From Pseudoscleropodium purum (lineage: Eukaryota; Streptophyta; Bryopsida; Hypnales; Brachytheciaceae): DNA of 64,000 nucleotides. The stretch spans positions 18,662,001 to 18,726,000 of the forward strand of contig OZ017804.1 in assembly GCA_963969395.1 (NCBI GenBank), written 5' to 3'. Positions 10,860 through 23,871 of this stretch are shown here, in pieces. Both the position numbers and the translations under genes were made by a program. The stretch's first letter is position 1. The number at the start of each line of letters is the position of its first letter. Under the pieces are notes generated by a model. It did no database searches, had not been told where the DNA came from, and was given only the letters and a program-made list of their open reading frames with translations.

Positions 10860-13420
10860 CTATTGTTTTGTTATTTAAAATCTAGTGATTGCACAAATCT
10901 CTCCAATTGGTGCCCTATTACCCTAATAAATGTTTCATATAAAATTGTGGCTAAAACTCTCCAAATTAGGTTGCAAGGTTTACTCAAAGATGTCATTAGT
11001 CCAAATAAATTTGCTTTTCTCCCCTTCAGAGACATATTAGGTAATATTTTATTGCAATATGAAACTATTGAATGGGCCAAGAACTCTACCCAAGATTTCA
11101 TTTTTCTTAAGTTGAACTTTATAAAGGCATATGATGTAGTTTCCTAGGATTTTCTATTCTGTGTCACATAGAAATTAGGCATCCCTAAATCATTTATTTG
11201 TCTTGTTCTTCTATTACTACAAGAGGCCTCAACATTAGTAATACTCAATGAAATTACAACTACACCATTCTCCATCCAACAAGGTATACAACAAGGTTGC
11301 AATCTGGCACTTTACCTCTTTTTGTTCATAGGAAAAGCTCTTAATATAGCAGCTGCTCAAGAGCAACAAGAAGGATGAATTATGAGCATACAATTCCTAA
11401 ATAGTGATTTATAACAATTAGTTTTACAATATACAAATGACATTAGTCTCTCAATCAGAGGTCAAGAACAAGATCTAAACAATACTATTTGTCTCCTCCA
11501 AAAATTTGGAATAGCTACAAGACTTATTATTAACTAGACTAAAAGTATTGCCTATTGATTTTCATCTAAACCAAAGCTAAATTGGCTTGATCATTTTAAC
11601 TTAACTTGGACTCTCCTATGCTTACTCTCCCTTCTTCTTGGTGCTCCCTTCAATATCTCATTAAGGACAACAAATATTAATGGCTTCTTTCAAAAGAAAA
11701 TCTTGAAGAAACTTTCGTATTAGACAATGTAGTGTTTGTCACTTATAAAGAGAGTTATTTATAGAGCGGTATAGAATATTTATCTCGCACAAGGGTATGC
11801 TAAGATGATTGTTGCTTCCCCAAACTTATTGAAGGATTAAAATTATTTAATCTAGAAGTATCCCTTACTCCACTAGTAGCCAATCAGATACTCTTTGTGA
11901 TTGAACGAGGCATATCAAATTAAATTTTTTTGCTTAGGTATAGTATCTCTAGGATGAAACTCCATCCAAAATACAAATATTGGTTCCCATCCCAATAATG
12001 GTTGATGGTTCATAGATCGTTTGTTATACGAGGCTCAAGAGTTTGGAATCACATTACTACTACTTGGAGGCTCATAGTTAAACATATTGAACTCTTTCTA
12101 CCAACAAATGCAAATGAAGTCCTAACAACCAGTATTTGGTGGTCTACAATTTTTATTGAGTCGAACTTTAACTTCTTAGCCGATAGGGCTAGAATTCTAG
12201 CTCAAGCAGGATGCGTATGATTGGTAATCTTTGGATTGCCATAAACATTCATTTCAATCATAGGAGGACATGTCATCTAGCTTTTCGCTATCAAATATTG
12301 AACATTACCATTGGTCCCTTCTTAATTCAAAGATCCCTCAAGAGTAGCTAATTCTTCTTATCAATCATTATGCTTGTATTCAAGAAGGTGAATGGATTGG
12401 CTTATTCTACCATCTATAGGATCCATTTTTTCTTTTGACTTGGAAAATTGATGACCTTGATCCCAACCTCCTACAACCTCATAGTCAATCTCTATCTCTT
12501 CTTGCTTTGACAACAAAGGCTACAATGGGTCACACCTCACATCAACTTTCTTACAATTCAAACAAAGATGCTTCTTAAGTATTTTAGGGCATTATTTGAG
12601 AATTTGGATTCTCGAAGTTATGAGAGGTTATAACTACATACCCTACCTATTATATGGAGGTTGTACTCAATCACTGACTTTTGATCCAAGTTAGAGGTGT
12701 TGAGATGAAGGATATACTCTAATGGCTTATTCAACAACTTTAGGTTGCAAGATTTTTAGTAAGCATTGCCAATTGAGAAGAACCATCAATCCCATCTAAA
12801 TGGTCAAGCTCCTTCCCTCTTACTTTTACTCCCAACTAGAGAAACATATGGCACAAAGCTCAATTTATGAAGGAGGCAAAAATTGTCTAGTCAATATAGC
12901 ACAATGTGGTTGCCATGCATCCATCAATCCAGGCATTGGTATCACATGCAATTGTTATTCCTTTGGGATTGAAGAAACAACTTTTCATTGAGGGTTTTAT
13001 TGCCCACATGCCCAAGATATTTGGGAGTATGCCCAATCCATAATTCATCATCTTAATGGGAGTTCATTGATCACAAGTCTTGATGCTAAGTTTTCATTTT
13101 ATTCAATATGTTTTCAAATCTTTGTTCCCTAGACACTTCCAAAACCTCAAGACTATTTGGACTCTCTTTTGTAGCTCTTCTTCATGGATTATTTAAATTT
13201 TGCAAAACTAGAAGGTCTTCAATCAATATAGGTGGCCTTTGGACTTCACTCGTAACACTTGGTGGGAAGTTCTTTTAGACTTAGGCCATGCGGCATTAAT
13301 GAAAGTACAAATTGCCATTTGTCATCAACCCCAACAAGCAAGTGTTATTTGGTAGAAGTTTGATAGTATATGGATTCACTCTCCTATCTTAAATGTTTAT
13401 TGTAGTATTTGAAATCTATC
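10860..13420 (+). pseudogene. L1-type LINE reverse transcriptase remnant
   Basis: The first block reads NWCPITLINVSYKIVAK, then ISPNKFAFLPFRDILGNIL and FIFLKLNFIKAYD. These match the RT fingers and palm of plant L1 LINEs ('NWRPISLLN..YKI..K', 'S..QFGFi.GR.I.dNi', 'FLKiDFeKAYD'). About 110 bases later comes FSIQQGIQQGCNLALYLFLF, the 'rGvRQGcPLSPyLF' block. The catalytic YADD region has become LQYTNDISLS, so one aspartate survives in a broken motif. A zf-RVT-like end with spaced Cys/His (CLVNIAQCGCHA, then YCPHAQDIW) lies near 12880-13030. Multiple stops and frame changes make it non-functional. RNase H and endonuclease parts were not recognised. Confidence 0.8.
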
Positions 13421-13773
13421 CAAAAAATTACAAGGCTCTTAGCTGTGGTAAGTGTTCTTGAAAAGGAAAGAAAAAAAAGAGACCTAAAAAATCCTAATCT
13501 CACACCTAAACCAACAACCTCCTCCCCCCAAAAGTAGTTCCTATCAAATAACCTCAAACCAACCCTTAACCTCAATCCTTAGACCTATTAGTTGCATTAG
13601 CACTTGAAGCCCTCTCAAGTTTGCCTACTACGCTCTCTTAGCTCAAAAAAACATTCTTTTCAAGAATCTAAAGAAAAGAAACCATCTCATATAAAGAGAA
13701 TAGCTCTCAACAATTAATACAACAAAAAGAATAAACAACATCCAAGGCAAAAGTTAAAGTACTAGTAAACCCT
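13421..13773. other. Spacer between LINE remnant and CACTA element
   Basis: A/C-rich sequence with no recognisable coding content. It may be the 3' tail of the LINE, but no target duplication was found. Confidence 0.4.
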
Positions 13774-14089
13774 CACTATAAGAAAATGAATGTTTTATGA
13801 CTAAAAAATATGACTATAGTGAGTCACAAAATCAAGAAATGTGACTCAAGAAAAAATCACTATAGATGATTCGCAATATAACTAGACTAAGTCATTCACT
13901 TTTAGTCATATGACTGGTAAGTTATATTTGCAATCATATGGATTTGGGAGTATAATAAACCATTTTTACACATATTTTGCCAACATGGCATATATGTTGA
14001 CCATCCTTGGAGGCTTGACTTTCTCATGAGTTGCCCAAGCAAAATAAAAAAATCCTACGTGGAATATGACTCGGCCCAATCATATTTTC

Positions 14090-14490
14090 GTTGATGTGGA
14101 ATATGACTGCAATGAGTCATATTTTGAATCATATTTTAAGTGATTTGGAATATGACTGCGGTGAGTCATATTTTAATTGATATGAAATATGACTATGGTG
14201 AATTATATTTTAAGTCATATTTTAAGTGATATGGAATATGACTGCAATGAGTTATATTTTCAGTCATATTTTAAGTGATATGGAATTTGACTACGGCAAG
14301 TCATATTTTAAGTAATATAGAATATGACTGTAGTGAGTTATATTTTGAGTGATATGAAATATAATTGCGGCAAGTCATAATTTGAATGATATGGAATATA
14401 ATTGTAGTGAGTCATATTTTGAGTGATATGAAATATGACTGCGGCAAGTCATACTTTAAGTGATATGGAATATGGCTACAGTGAATCATT
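14090..14490. repeat. 37-bp tandem array, subterminal repeats of the CACTA element
   Basis: Successive units follow the pattern GATATGGAATATGACT followed by about 5 variable bases and GAGTCATATTTTGAGT, with a clean 37-bp period in the last five units (about 14300-14490). Each unit holds ATGACT and its inverse AGTCAT, so each can fold on itself. In characterised CACTA elements such arrays are TnpA binding sites; that role here is inferred. Confidence 0.75.
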
Positions 14491-14744
14491 TTTTTGGTCA
14501 AGTTAGTACTAAAGGATAGTAAAAAATACAAGCTAAGATATAACAAGAGGCAAAAAAAACTAAAACTAAGAACCAATAAAAAAGCAAGAATAAGATAAGT
14601 TAAGATGCAATAAAAGATAATAAGAGGCAAGAAATAACAAACAATAGAAAATAATGTTTAAAAGACAACAATTAAGCAAGAGTTAAGGTCCAACTTGAGG
14701 CAACAATCTTAAAACAACCTTGAAGTAACAATTTTGAAGCAATA

Positions 14745-15290
14745 ATTAAGAGATAAGAACTAAAAAACAATAACAAACTACGAACAACTTTGAAGCAACA
14801 ACAAACTAACAACAACTTTGAAGCAACAACAAATCAACAACAACAACAACAACAGAGAAGCAACAACTAATTAACAACAACAAACTAACATCAACTAAGA
14901 AACAACAACAAATTAGCAACAACAATGAAACAACTAACAACAATAAATTAGCAACAACTATGAAACAACTAACAACAATAAATTAGCAACAACTATGAAA
15001 CAACTAACAACAATAAATTAGCAACAACTATGAAACAACTAACAACAACAAATTAACAACAACTATGAAACAACAACAAACTAACAACAACTAAGATGTA
15101 AGAAGCAACAACAGATTAGTAACAACTAAGAAACAACAACTAAAATGTCAATAACTAAACAACAACTAAAATACAACAATACAACAATTAGAACTTCAAA
15201 AAACAAAAGATAGAAGAAGAAACAAGAGTAAGAAAGCAACAACTAAACAACAACTAAAATATAACAACACAACAATTAAAACTTCAAAAA
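14745..15290. repeat. CAA-rich low-complexity tract with a 35-bp minisatellite
   Basis: The plus strand is almost free of G and built from AACAAC and ACTAAC words. Between about 14906 and 15065 a 35-bp unit (CAATAAATTAGCAACAACTA...) repeats nearly perfectly, with starts at 14941, 14976 and 15011. It lies inside the CACTA element. Confidence 0.85.
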
Positions 15291-15836
15291 ACAAAAGGAG
15301 GAAGAAGAAATAAGAGTTAAAAAGCAATAAAAAAATAAAGAAGATGAAGTAAATGAAGTGGCAGCTAGGGGTTTAAAACCCTAAAAAAGTAGCGGTTAAG
15401 GTTTTAAAACCCTAAAAAATGACAACTAGGATTTCAAGATCCCCCCATAAGAATGGCTAGGATTTTACAATTTTGAGCAATAATTTATTTACATTTTTTT
15501 TAGGTTGCCCAAAAAAAAAACTTCAAAAAAAATGTGAACCTACAAAAATGTGACTAGAATATAACTGCATGTAGTCATATATGCAAAAATATGATTGACA
15601 AATATGACTAGTGTTCCTGTAATACATTCCATACCATTCCCTTTAAAATGTTAGTTGTTTTCAATAGATATATATTATACACTTGTAGTGTAGAAAGGCA
15701 AAATATGATCGCTAGTCATATTTTGCAATCATATTTTTCCACAAAGTTTACGATTCCTAGAATATGACTACGAGCAATAGCCAATCATCCTCAGTCATTT
15801 TTTTTGCAGTCATAAAATACTCAAATCCTAGTAGTG

Positions 15837-16800
15837 ATTGGGGTACAAAAAATGTCCCACCTAAGAGCCCACAAAAGAGTCCCAAAAGAATCACTTCAAT
15901 AAGAATGCTACAAAAGAGTGTCCCAAGGGTGGAAGTACACTAGACCCCATACACTTTTAGCAAAACCAAAATGTATGCAATTTGTAAAAAGTACTAAAAA
16001 TATACTAAATAGTACTTTACAGATGTTAAATATGCAATACCATTTTTCAGATTCTGATCAAGTGGCCATGGATTGTAGATTTGGATTGAACAATGGTGTC
16101 AAAGCCAACTATTAGAATTAATGTATCGCGTGGCAGAGAAAATTTGTCTCATTTCAAATTTGCATGTCATCGACATGGTCCACCCCAATTTTTGGCTTTT
16201 TGCTGGATTTTTGGCACTATTGCTCAATAGTACATCAACCATGTAGGACAGATGGCATTGTTTATTTAGGATTAGAAGATTCAACTCAAATTTTCAATTT
16301 AAAGGTCTCGGATTTTGAGTGCCCCATTCCCACCTTCACATTTTTCATTCATTTTAAAGGAATTTCATACATAATCAAAAGTTTTAGCTCAAATTTTCAA
16401 TTTCAAGGTTCTGGATTTCAAGCACTCCATTCCCGCCTTTAGAATTTTCATTCTTATTAAAGGAATTTCACCCATATTGAACACTATGCATTCAACTTTT
16501 GAGCAAAAGAAATGAAATTTTTGATAGTTTGGATGAAGAACAAATTTCAATACATACTTAGAAGAAAATCAACTACATTTTTTCTTAACCCATACACATA
16601 TTCTCTTTTGAAGATGAATTTGCTTAATAGACTTGATTTTATAATTCTAAAAAACTAATCACAATCAAGTGATGTAATAATACATTTTACGACATTCATA
16701 TATAATTTACTCTATGCATGCCTAACTTCTTCAAATAAGTGGAATTTAGGGCATATCTATATTTTGCTTCAAAATGTTAGACTAGGCAGTTAGGATATAA
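15837..16800. other. AT-rich DNA, no gene recognised
   Basis: Contains two related short stretches (around 16280-16350 and 16385-16455, sharing CAAATTTTCAATTT and CCATTCCC) but no coding signal I can support. Confidence 0.45.
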
Positions 16801-17400
16801 AGACGCCAACTATTTGTTCAATCCCCATGTTTTTTATCCAATAGACAAAAAATCAAATTTTGGAGATTCATGAATTCACTCACTAAATTGATTAATTACT
16901 CTAAAAACTAATTTTATGAGGTGTGGATTAGGGCCATGTTTGAAATAATTACGTAAAATTTAAATCATGAACACCTACATTTTACAAATAGGAATGGATG
17001 AATTTCAAATCCATATTTTTTTTCATCCAAATGTTGGTAAGATATAATTATGTAAAATTTACATTATGAACACTTATATTTTATAAATAGGGATGGGTGA
17101 ATTTCAAATCCATTTTTTTTTTCACCCAAATATTGGTAAGAGTATTATATAAGAGCCAACCTATTTGTTCAATTCCCATGTTTTTTATCCAATAGACAAT
17201 GAATTCAATTTTGGAGATTCATGAATTCACTCACTAAATTGATTAATTATTCTAAAAATTAATTTTATAGGGTTTAGTTTAGGGCCATCATGTTTGATAT
17301 AATTACAAAAAATTTACATCATGAACACCTATATTTTACAAATAGGGATGGGTGAATTTCAAATCCATATTTATTTTTGTAGTACAATTTTTCTAAGACA
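16800..17400. repeat. Tandem duplication, about 351-bp unit with an inner 103-bp duplication
   Basis: The block beginning GCCAACTATTTGTTCAAT at 16804 recurs at about 17155 (351 bp apart), followed in both by GGAGATTCATGAATTCACTC. A smaller module ending GGGTGAATTTCAAATCCA occurs three times (near 17010, 17110 and 17365), so the left unit holds an extra internal copy. Confidence 0.75.
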
Positions 17401-20400
17401 AAATCAAGGCAATCCCATATAGATTTGTTCGGGGGAAAACTCAAATTAACTTAATATTTTAGTTAGCTAATGTCACTTTGTAGGTAAATTATATCGTTAA
17501 TCTTAATGTATTAAGGTATTTAGTATATTTTCATATTCTTTTTAGGAATGGAAAAGAAATTCTCTTTCTAATTTCTGTCCATTTATAAATATAAATTTCT
17601 AACCACTAAGTTTGTCCCATACCCAGTCTTATCTTAAAATAAGATGTGAATCTAAAGGTATAAACTAAGGGAACCTGCATTCACAAACCTTATACTTTGA
17701 ATTCACTGAAATATATTACAAATATATTTATTTGCAACCTGCGTTTCATAATATATATATATATTTGAACTTTGAAAATTCAGTTTAACCGAGAATTCAT
17801 CAATTGTTTTGCACAAATATCATCTCAACATCTAAGTCGCTTTAAGCACTAATGTCTCAATTACTTAAAGTAAATGTACCACATATCCTTTTTAGAAATC
17901 GAAGATAACCAAAGACATCACTTTAAGCGAACACACTGACACACATATGTTTTAGGCAATTCTAAAAATTTTCTTGAAGGATCTATGACATGCGTTTCTA
18001 AATTATTTAAAGAATTTGAAATTCTTTTCTTCACAAGGCTCCAGTCTTCACTTAACTATGTATCCTTCCATCTTTAGCTTTAAGCTTTCTCCATTTGCAT
18101 CCCCATGATATCTTGGATCTCCTCTTTTCTTCAATTGTAATGCTAATTCTAAATTATTCTTATTAAATTTACACAACTAAATATAAGTTCTAATGAAAAA
18201 TAAAATAAATTTGAATACACATGCAAACATTCAATCATATATTCATATCTTCAATTGGAATATCATTTATTAATCATATGAATAATCATTCAATATTTAA
18301 AATGTATATCAATTGTTTATAATTGTTCAATGATTTCTTTTCACTAAAAATGTAAACTCATGTTGTAACTTAAAATAAATCTCAATTACTAATTTTATTT
18401 CATATATACATGTCTATTTTTGATACAAAAATATTCCAATTTTTTAAATGAAAATAATTATCAATCACTTGTTAATCATTAAATTTCAAAATAAAATCCA
18501 ATCTTTGGATCACTCAATTCCAAACCAATCACTGGAATTATTAAGTCAATCACTAATTAATATTTTGTTCTTTTTTACTTCAAATTTTGCTTTAAGCATT
18601 GACATAAAAATTCTCTTAAGAGATAAAATATAACCGATAGATAGAGTCTATTCAAAATATAATCAAATTCTTTTAAAGAGATTCTCTTTTATAAAATGCT
18701 CAAGGCAATCTATCATCAAAATTAAACTTTATGCTTTAAGCAATAATCACTATCACTTTAAGTGAATAAAAACAAATTAAGAATGACAATTATGAATCTA
18801 TAAATTAATACAACAACAATAAAAAAAACAAAAACATAACCTCACATCACGAGTGCAAGAGAAATTTAAGAGAGAGAAGAATGAGAGAAAAAAACTATTT
18901 ATCACAATCTTTTCTCAAACACTCCTTCCAATTTCTTGGTAAAAAAACGTCAAAATTCCCAACTGCTTAAGCCAAAAAGTTTTTTCACACTTTAACTTCA
19001 AATATCACCACATTCACACTTGATTACTCAAAACTTTAAACATTTAACCCCTTTTACACTCAAAAGAACAAAATTAAACTAGAAAATAAAATTGTCTTAA
19101 TTACATTTTTCTTCCAAATGTTGGTAAGAGTAACATCAAAAACAAAGTATGATACTATATAATAGATTTTAAATAGGAGCCTTGTTTTTGAAAATTTCTT
19201 ATATAAATAGTAAATTGTATGTTCAAATGTGCTACACAGATTAATGGATTTATCTCACATTTAAGCCTTCACTTCACATCTAATTACACAAAACAAAATT
19301 TTATGAAATCATATTTAAATCATGCAATATTCTTTTGCATCATTTAAAATGGAGACATCTTACACAAAACTTTCCATGTAAGGGTGTAATTAATTAAAAT
19401 ATGTTTTGTCATTATTCAACATTTAGGTACACAAAATGCAAGAAAATGTTTACTAGATCTTGGTATTATTAACTAAATATTTAGGTACAAAAAATTGAAA
19501 AAAAAATTCAATGGATAGTAGTGTCTTCACCAAATGGGAAGGTCCACAAACTAAAATAAAAAATTTAATAGATAGTGGTGTCATTACCAAATGGAGATAC
19601 ACAAAATTAAAACAATGATTTTTTAGTTAGTGGGCGGTTTTAATGCCACCAATAACATTAAATGTCCTACATCCTAAGGAAATGACAGTTTAGATGGGAC
19701 ATTCTTCATGGTCATGTAACTAGTGATCACCGGTCACGGACCTCTATGAACAAGTGACCGCTGGTAGTCTTCTCACACCTTCCTTCTTCTAGTATTGTTG
19801 ACCTTGACTTATACAACCAATTTCACGAAGGGTAGAGTCACAGGATTTTGCCATATGCGTGGTTGGATTCCGATACATGTAGTGTATTTTAGGGTTTGGA
19901 TTGAGAGAGATGTGTTTTGGTGAGGAATGTGTATAGGGTCATTGATTTTTTGTTCCACGTGTTGAAATGAAAGGATCGTCAATAAAATCCTAGTTTTCTA
20001 GCTCATGGATTGCGTATGCCTTCTTTGTGTTGTGAGAGATGTATCGGTATAATAGATGGTATGTGGAAATGTTAAGGGTAGTTACTTTTGATGCTTCCAA
20101 GTACCCGATTGGAATGAGTCTGGGGTGGCATTTGTACATTGTAATTTTACTAATGTAGAGATGGGATTTTGAGATTGGGATTCTGTGCGTCAAAAAGTAG
20201 GCATTTCATTATGAAGATCAGGGCGACCTTCAATACAAACGACAATCCCACATTTGTGCTTTCCTTGACTTTCTGGCTACTTAGAAAAGCCATAGTGAAT
20301 GTCTGTTGTAGCTTTTTTCATATCCAATTTTGCGATGTTTGAGCTTTGAAGTGCTAAATCTATTGGTTTATAGTCATAGTCTAGAAATGCTAACTTTGGA

Positions 20401-20453
20401 ATTGACATTTACAACTCTTGCTCAATGTGATTTAGAGTGTTGGGTTTAGTGGC
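17400..20453. other. AT-rich DNA, no gene recognised
   Basis: No coding domain is visible. The 17850-18780 part is rich in CTTTAAGC/CACTTTAAG words, which could be decayed subterminal repeats of an unidentified transposon. Around 19720-19770 lies a small GC-richer inverted segment (GTGATCACCGGTCACGG). Confidence 0.4.
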
Positions 20454-22204
20454 ATGGAGACCTTGCAAGGAATACACTCTAGTAAGGGAAAGGGTCCTAA
20501 AGCTAATACTAGTAAGGGAAGGATTTCTGTCACAAAGTCTAAAGACAGTGGTCAAAAGGAGAAGGAAGACGCAAGGAAAGACGTAGAGACTCTAAAGAAG
20601 ATACCGTCAACCTTGAAACAATGGAAGGGGAGTGTTGATCCTCAAAGCAACTTGAAGGAAGATTGCAATGTTGAAGAGTGCGATCAGTCAAAAGAGGATG
20701 ACCACAACACATATAGAGGGGTGCAAAAGAAATCCACGACTAAAGTGAATAAGTCCAAGGTTTATAAATCTCCTGAAGACGTTGATATTGCAATTGTGAA
20801 CTTAAAGCCACCACCCAAAAAGCTCATTTTTGAGGATTTTGCGAAGGAGTACAAGCAATGAATCAATGGGAATCCACATTGTTATTGAAAGGGTTCACTA
20901 TCGACAAAATTGGTGAAGAAATACTTTGGAGAACTAGTTGGAGAGGGTGGGCAGAATGGCTATTGTTAGCATCAATATGATCACGCTGATCTCAAGGCGA
21001 GGATCAAAGAAATACATCCTATTGTCTATCAACACAGTCCCAATGATAAACCTGAATTGATCAAGGTACACTTCGTAGAGGGGGTGGCAATGGAGTTCGA
21101 GAAAGGAATTAAAGAAGTCAATTGGTGTTTATTTGGAGAAGAGACCAATAAGAGACAACAACATCGTTATGAGCAAGACCTAAAGAAGCTGAAAGCATTG
21201 AAAGCCACGTTGTAGGCTTTGTCCAAATCCGTGGAAATTCAAGGTTCAGGTTGGCAAAAGATCAAGGTGGAGCCAGGCATGATGTGTTGATGTCTGTGTA
21301 ATTGAGATAAGGCGGGGGAGGTAGGAAGGTAGTTCCAATGATGTCAAGGTCCAAACTTGGGGAAACGGGTGGAGAATTGGATATGTCTACAGATTTTGGG
21401 GGACTCAAATTGTAGTAAAGAGTGCTCAATTTGTCTAAGGCTACTACAACAAAGTGTTAGGTCAAAGTTGAATCCCTAGTGAGCGTCATGCACATTAAAG
21501 GGAAGGTCATTAAAATTCAATACAAGGAGGCAAAATCGGCTCTTAAGAATGGCCAGTGGAGAAAAAAGGAGATTGAATGCCTTATGTATATTTTCAAGGG
21601 GTAGAAAGAGGTTAAAACCAAGCTCATAGAGGACATGCAATTCACAAGGGCAGATGTGGAGCGAGAGCTTATTAAATTAGAAATGTTGCAAGAGCAATTG
21701 GCTTTAAAAGAACAAAACTTGATTGAAGCCAATTTGCAGCTCCAACGAGCGAAGACTGTTTTGACTTTGGTAGCATAAAAGATTCAATGCCATCAAAAGC
21801 AATTTGATGCATTGGTTTCTCTTATGTGGTCTTTAAAGTGGGAGAAGATAGGTGGTTGTTTTTCCCCCAAGCCAATGGTTTATGCACCAACGGAAGAAAG
21901 CACACTAGAATGGGAATCTAGCACGGCCGATACAAAGTTCATGAAGATTACAGTGTGCTCCCTTTGCTCCTTTCCATTCCCTCATTTAGACATAGTAGTT
22001 TTTTCATGTAGACATTTGTACCATCCATTCTGTGCATTTGTTCTTTTTGTCAATGATTACAAGTGCATGGTTGTCGGGTGTAAAGAAACACCGCATTCAA
22101 AGTGGCATTGCAGTTTTGGTTGGGCGAAGCCTAGTCTAAATCTCGTCAAGAGGGTGTTGATGCTGGGTCTTGTTGAGGAAAGGAAGAAGACCCAATATGA
22201 CTAA
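20454..22204 (+). pseudogene. Decayed ORF with C-terminal RING-like Cys/His cluster
   Basis: Consecutive plus-strand fragments appear to be one former protein. The 20454-20861 frame is Lys/Ser-rich and ends KKLIFEDFAKEYKQ. After stops it continues with HQYDHADLKARIKEI and VHFVEGVAMEFEKGIKEVNW, then a coiled-coil-like block (about 21640-21770). The last block (21812-22204) holds VCSLCSFPFP, SCRHLYHPFCA, CMVVGC and a final HSKWHCSFGW. That gives a C-x2-C, C-x-H-x2-H-x2-C, C-x4-C order resembling a RING/PHD-like zinc fold. I associate this arrangement with multi-copy hypothetical proteins in moss genomes, from memory only. Several stops and frame changes make it non-functional. It could be the coding part of an undescribed transposon. 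Confidence 0.45.
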
Positions 22205-22399
22205 TTAGATGTGGCAAAGTCTAAATGTCCAAATTTTGGTTTGGATTTTTTTTTCTACTTCTTATGATCTCCATAGAACTTATAGGTGTTTTGTCTCCTA
22301 CTCGCAAGAAGCTCCAAAGTTCTACGAGCACTTATAAATGAACAGAGTGTAATAAGTGTAGCATGTGTTTTGAGTCTTTTATACTGAAAATGATTTCAA

Positions 22400-23700
22400 C
22401 TTTTTTCTTCTGGTTAAAATATACTTAGTGTCCTAGTTTGTATGAAAATGTATTCTTAACTTTTCATTGACAAATTATTAAAACAGTAATCTATACTGAA
22501 TGTAACGTATTCAATTCTGTTTGTGTCAATACTTTACATTCAACACTCTTGGAAATGAATTTATATACTTTTCATGTCATAATACCTTCCATATAGAAAT
22601 TTTGTTGTCTCTAAGTACAGTACACAAGACCTTATGAAACTAGGTTGTATAATGGTACTCATAGTATACATAAAACAAAAAATGGTATTAATTATACCAT
22701 GTTTGTTGTGCTTGAAGTAGTTTCTATAGAAATTGGTTAAGTGTACTATTTCAGTTTTCTGTTTTTTTATTAAACATACTTATTTTTTTAGCTAATCATA
22801 CTTAGTGAACTAGTTTGTATTGAAATCTACATAAAGTATTGTTAGTTTTTTATTGATGCAATACTAATAGGCTGATATGTGCTAAATGTAGGGTAGTAAA
22901 TTGAGTTTCTGTCAATGGTACTTATTAAGTTCAGTATTTTGAAAAGTGAATTTGTATTCTTTTTTTTTATGATACTTTCCACTCAAAAATTCTATCAACT
23001 ATTAGTACTTTACAAAAGTATTGGGTTGTAACAATACTCATAGCAAATACAATAGAATTGATGGTATTCACTGTACCCTCCATTTGTACATAAAGTTGTT
23101 TCCACTTAACTGATTACTGGTACATTTTAAGTTTTCTAATTTTTTTCTAAACATACTTAGCTTCATTTGTAGTCATACTTAGTGGCTTCATTTGTTTTAA
23201 GATCTACTAGATTACTATGAAATTCTTATTGATGTAGTGCTACTATATTAAAACATGCGAAATGTAGGGTAAAAAATGAGTTAAGGATTGACTATACTTC
23301 TTAGGCTTACTATTTCTAGGAATTAGTTTTGTACTCTTTTTCTATAATGATATATTTCATACAAAAAATCTATAGTCCATGTGTTTTGTGTACAATAGCT
23401 TAATATACAAGTTTTGGGTTATGATGTTGCTCTTTCCATATTTAAACTAATGAATGATGTTAACAATACCATGTATATTGTGCTTGAAGTAGTTTCCTTT
23501 GAAATTGATTATGTGTACTATTTGTATTTTATCATTTCTTACTAAATATACTTAGTAGCCTTCTTGGTATTTAAATCTAAGTAGAGTACTACAAACTACT
23601 AATGAGGTAAATGTATTATAGTGATAGTAGGAAAGGTATAGAATTGTACAGAATGTGTGTTTAAAGTATTGGGTGATTCTTTCATGTATATGATCTTTTT
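22400..23700. repeat. 375-bp tandem array, about 3.5 units
   Basis: The anchor CATACTTAGTG and its variants recur near 22426, 22801, 23176 and 23550, a spacing of 374-375 bases. Between anchors the units share the order GTAGGGTA..., TACTTTACAAAAG..., TTGGGTTGTAA..., TGTACATTTTAAGTTTTCT. Units are diverged, so the array is old. It lies between the RING-like ORF remnant and the SET-domain pseudogene. Confidence 0.72.
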
Positions 23701-23871
23701 GTTTCATACAATGGTTATCAATGGTATTCTACTTCTGTGATGAAGGGGAGGATTATAAGTTCAGGTGAATTAAAAGTAATGCGTTGCTAAATGTGTAGTT
23801 TTTGGACAGAAGTTCACTCATCCTACAATCTCTCCAGCAAATTTCACAAAGGGAGCAACTAGCCAAGTTGT

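Larger units (their letters stand above)
13774..15836. mobile_element. Non-autonomous CACTA element made mostly of short tandem repeats
   Basis: The left end reads CACTATAAGAAAATGAATG. The right end is the inverse of CACTACTAGGATTTGAGTA. Over the first 29 bases the two ends agree at 22 positions, including TTTTATGACT at the inner side. Both ends are followed by ATGACT/AGTCAT motifs, the expected subterminal repeats. No transposase is present. The interior is a 37-bp repeat array, then a CAA-rich tract. The flanking triplets (CCT left, ATT right) do not match, so the target duplication is lost or an end is slightly misplaced. Confidence 0.68.
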
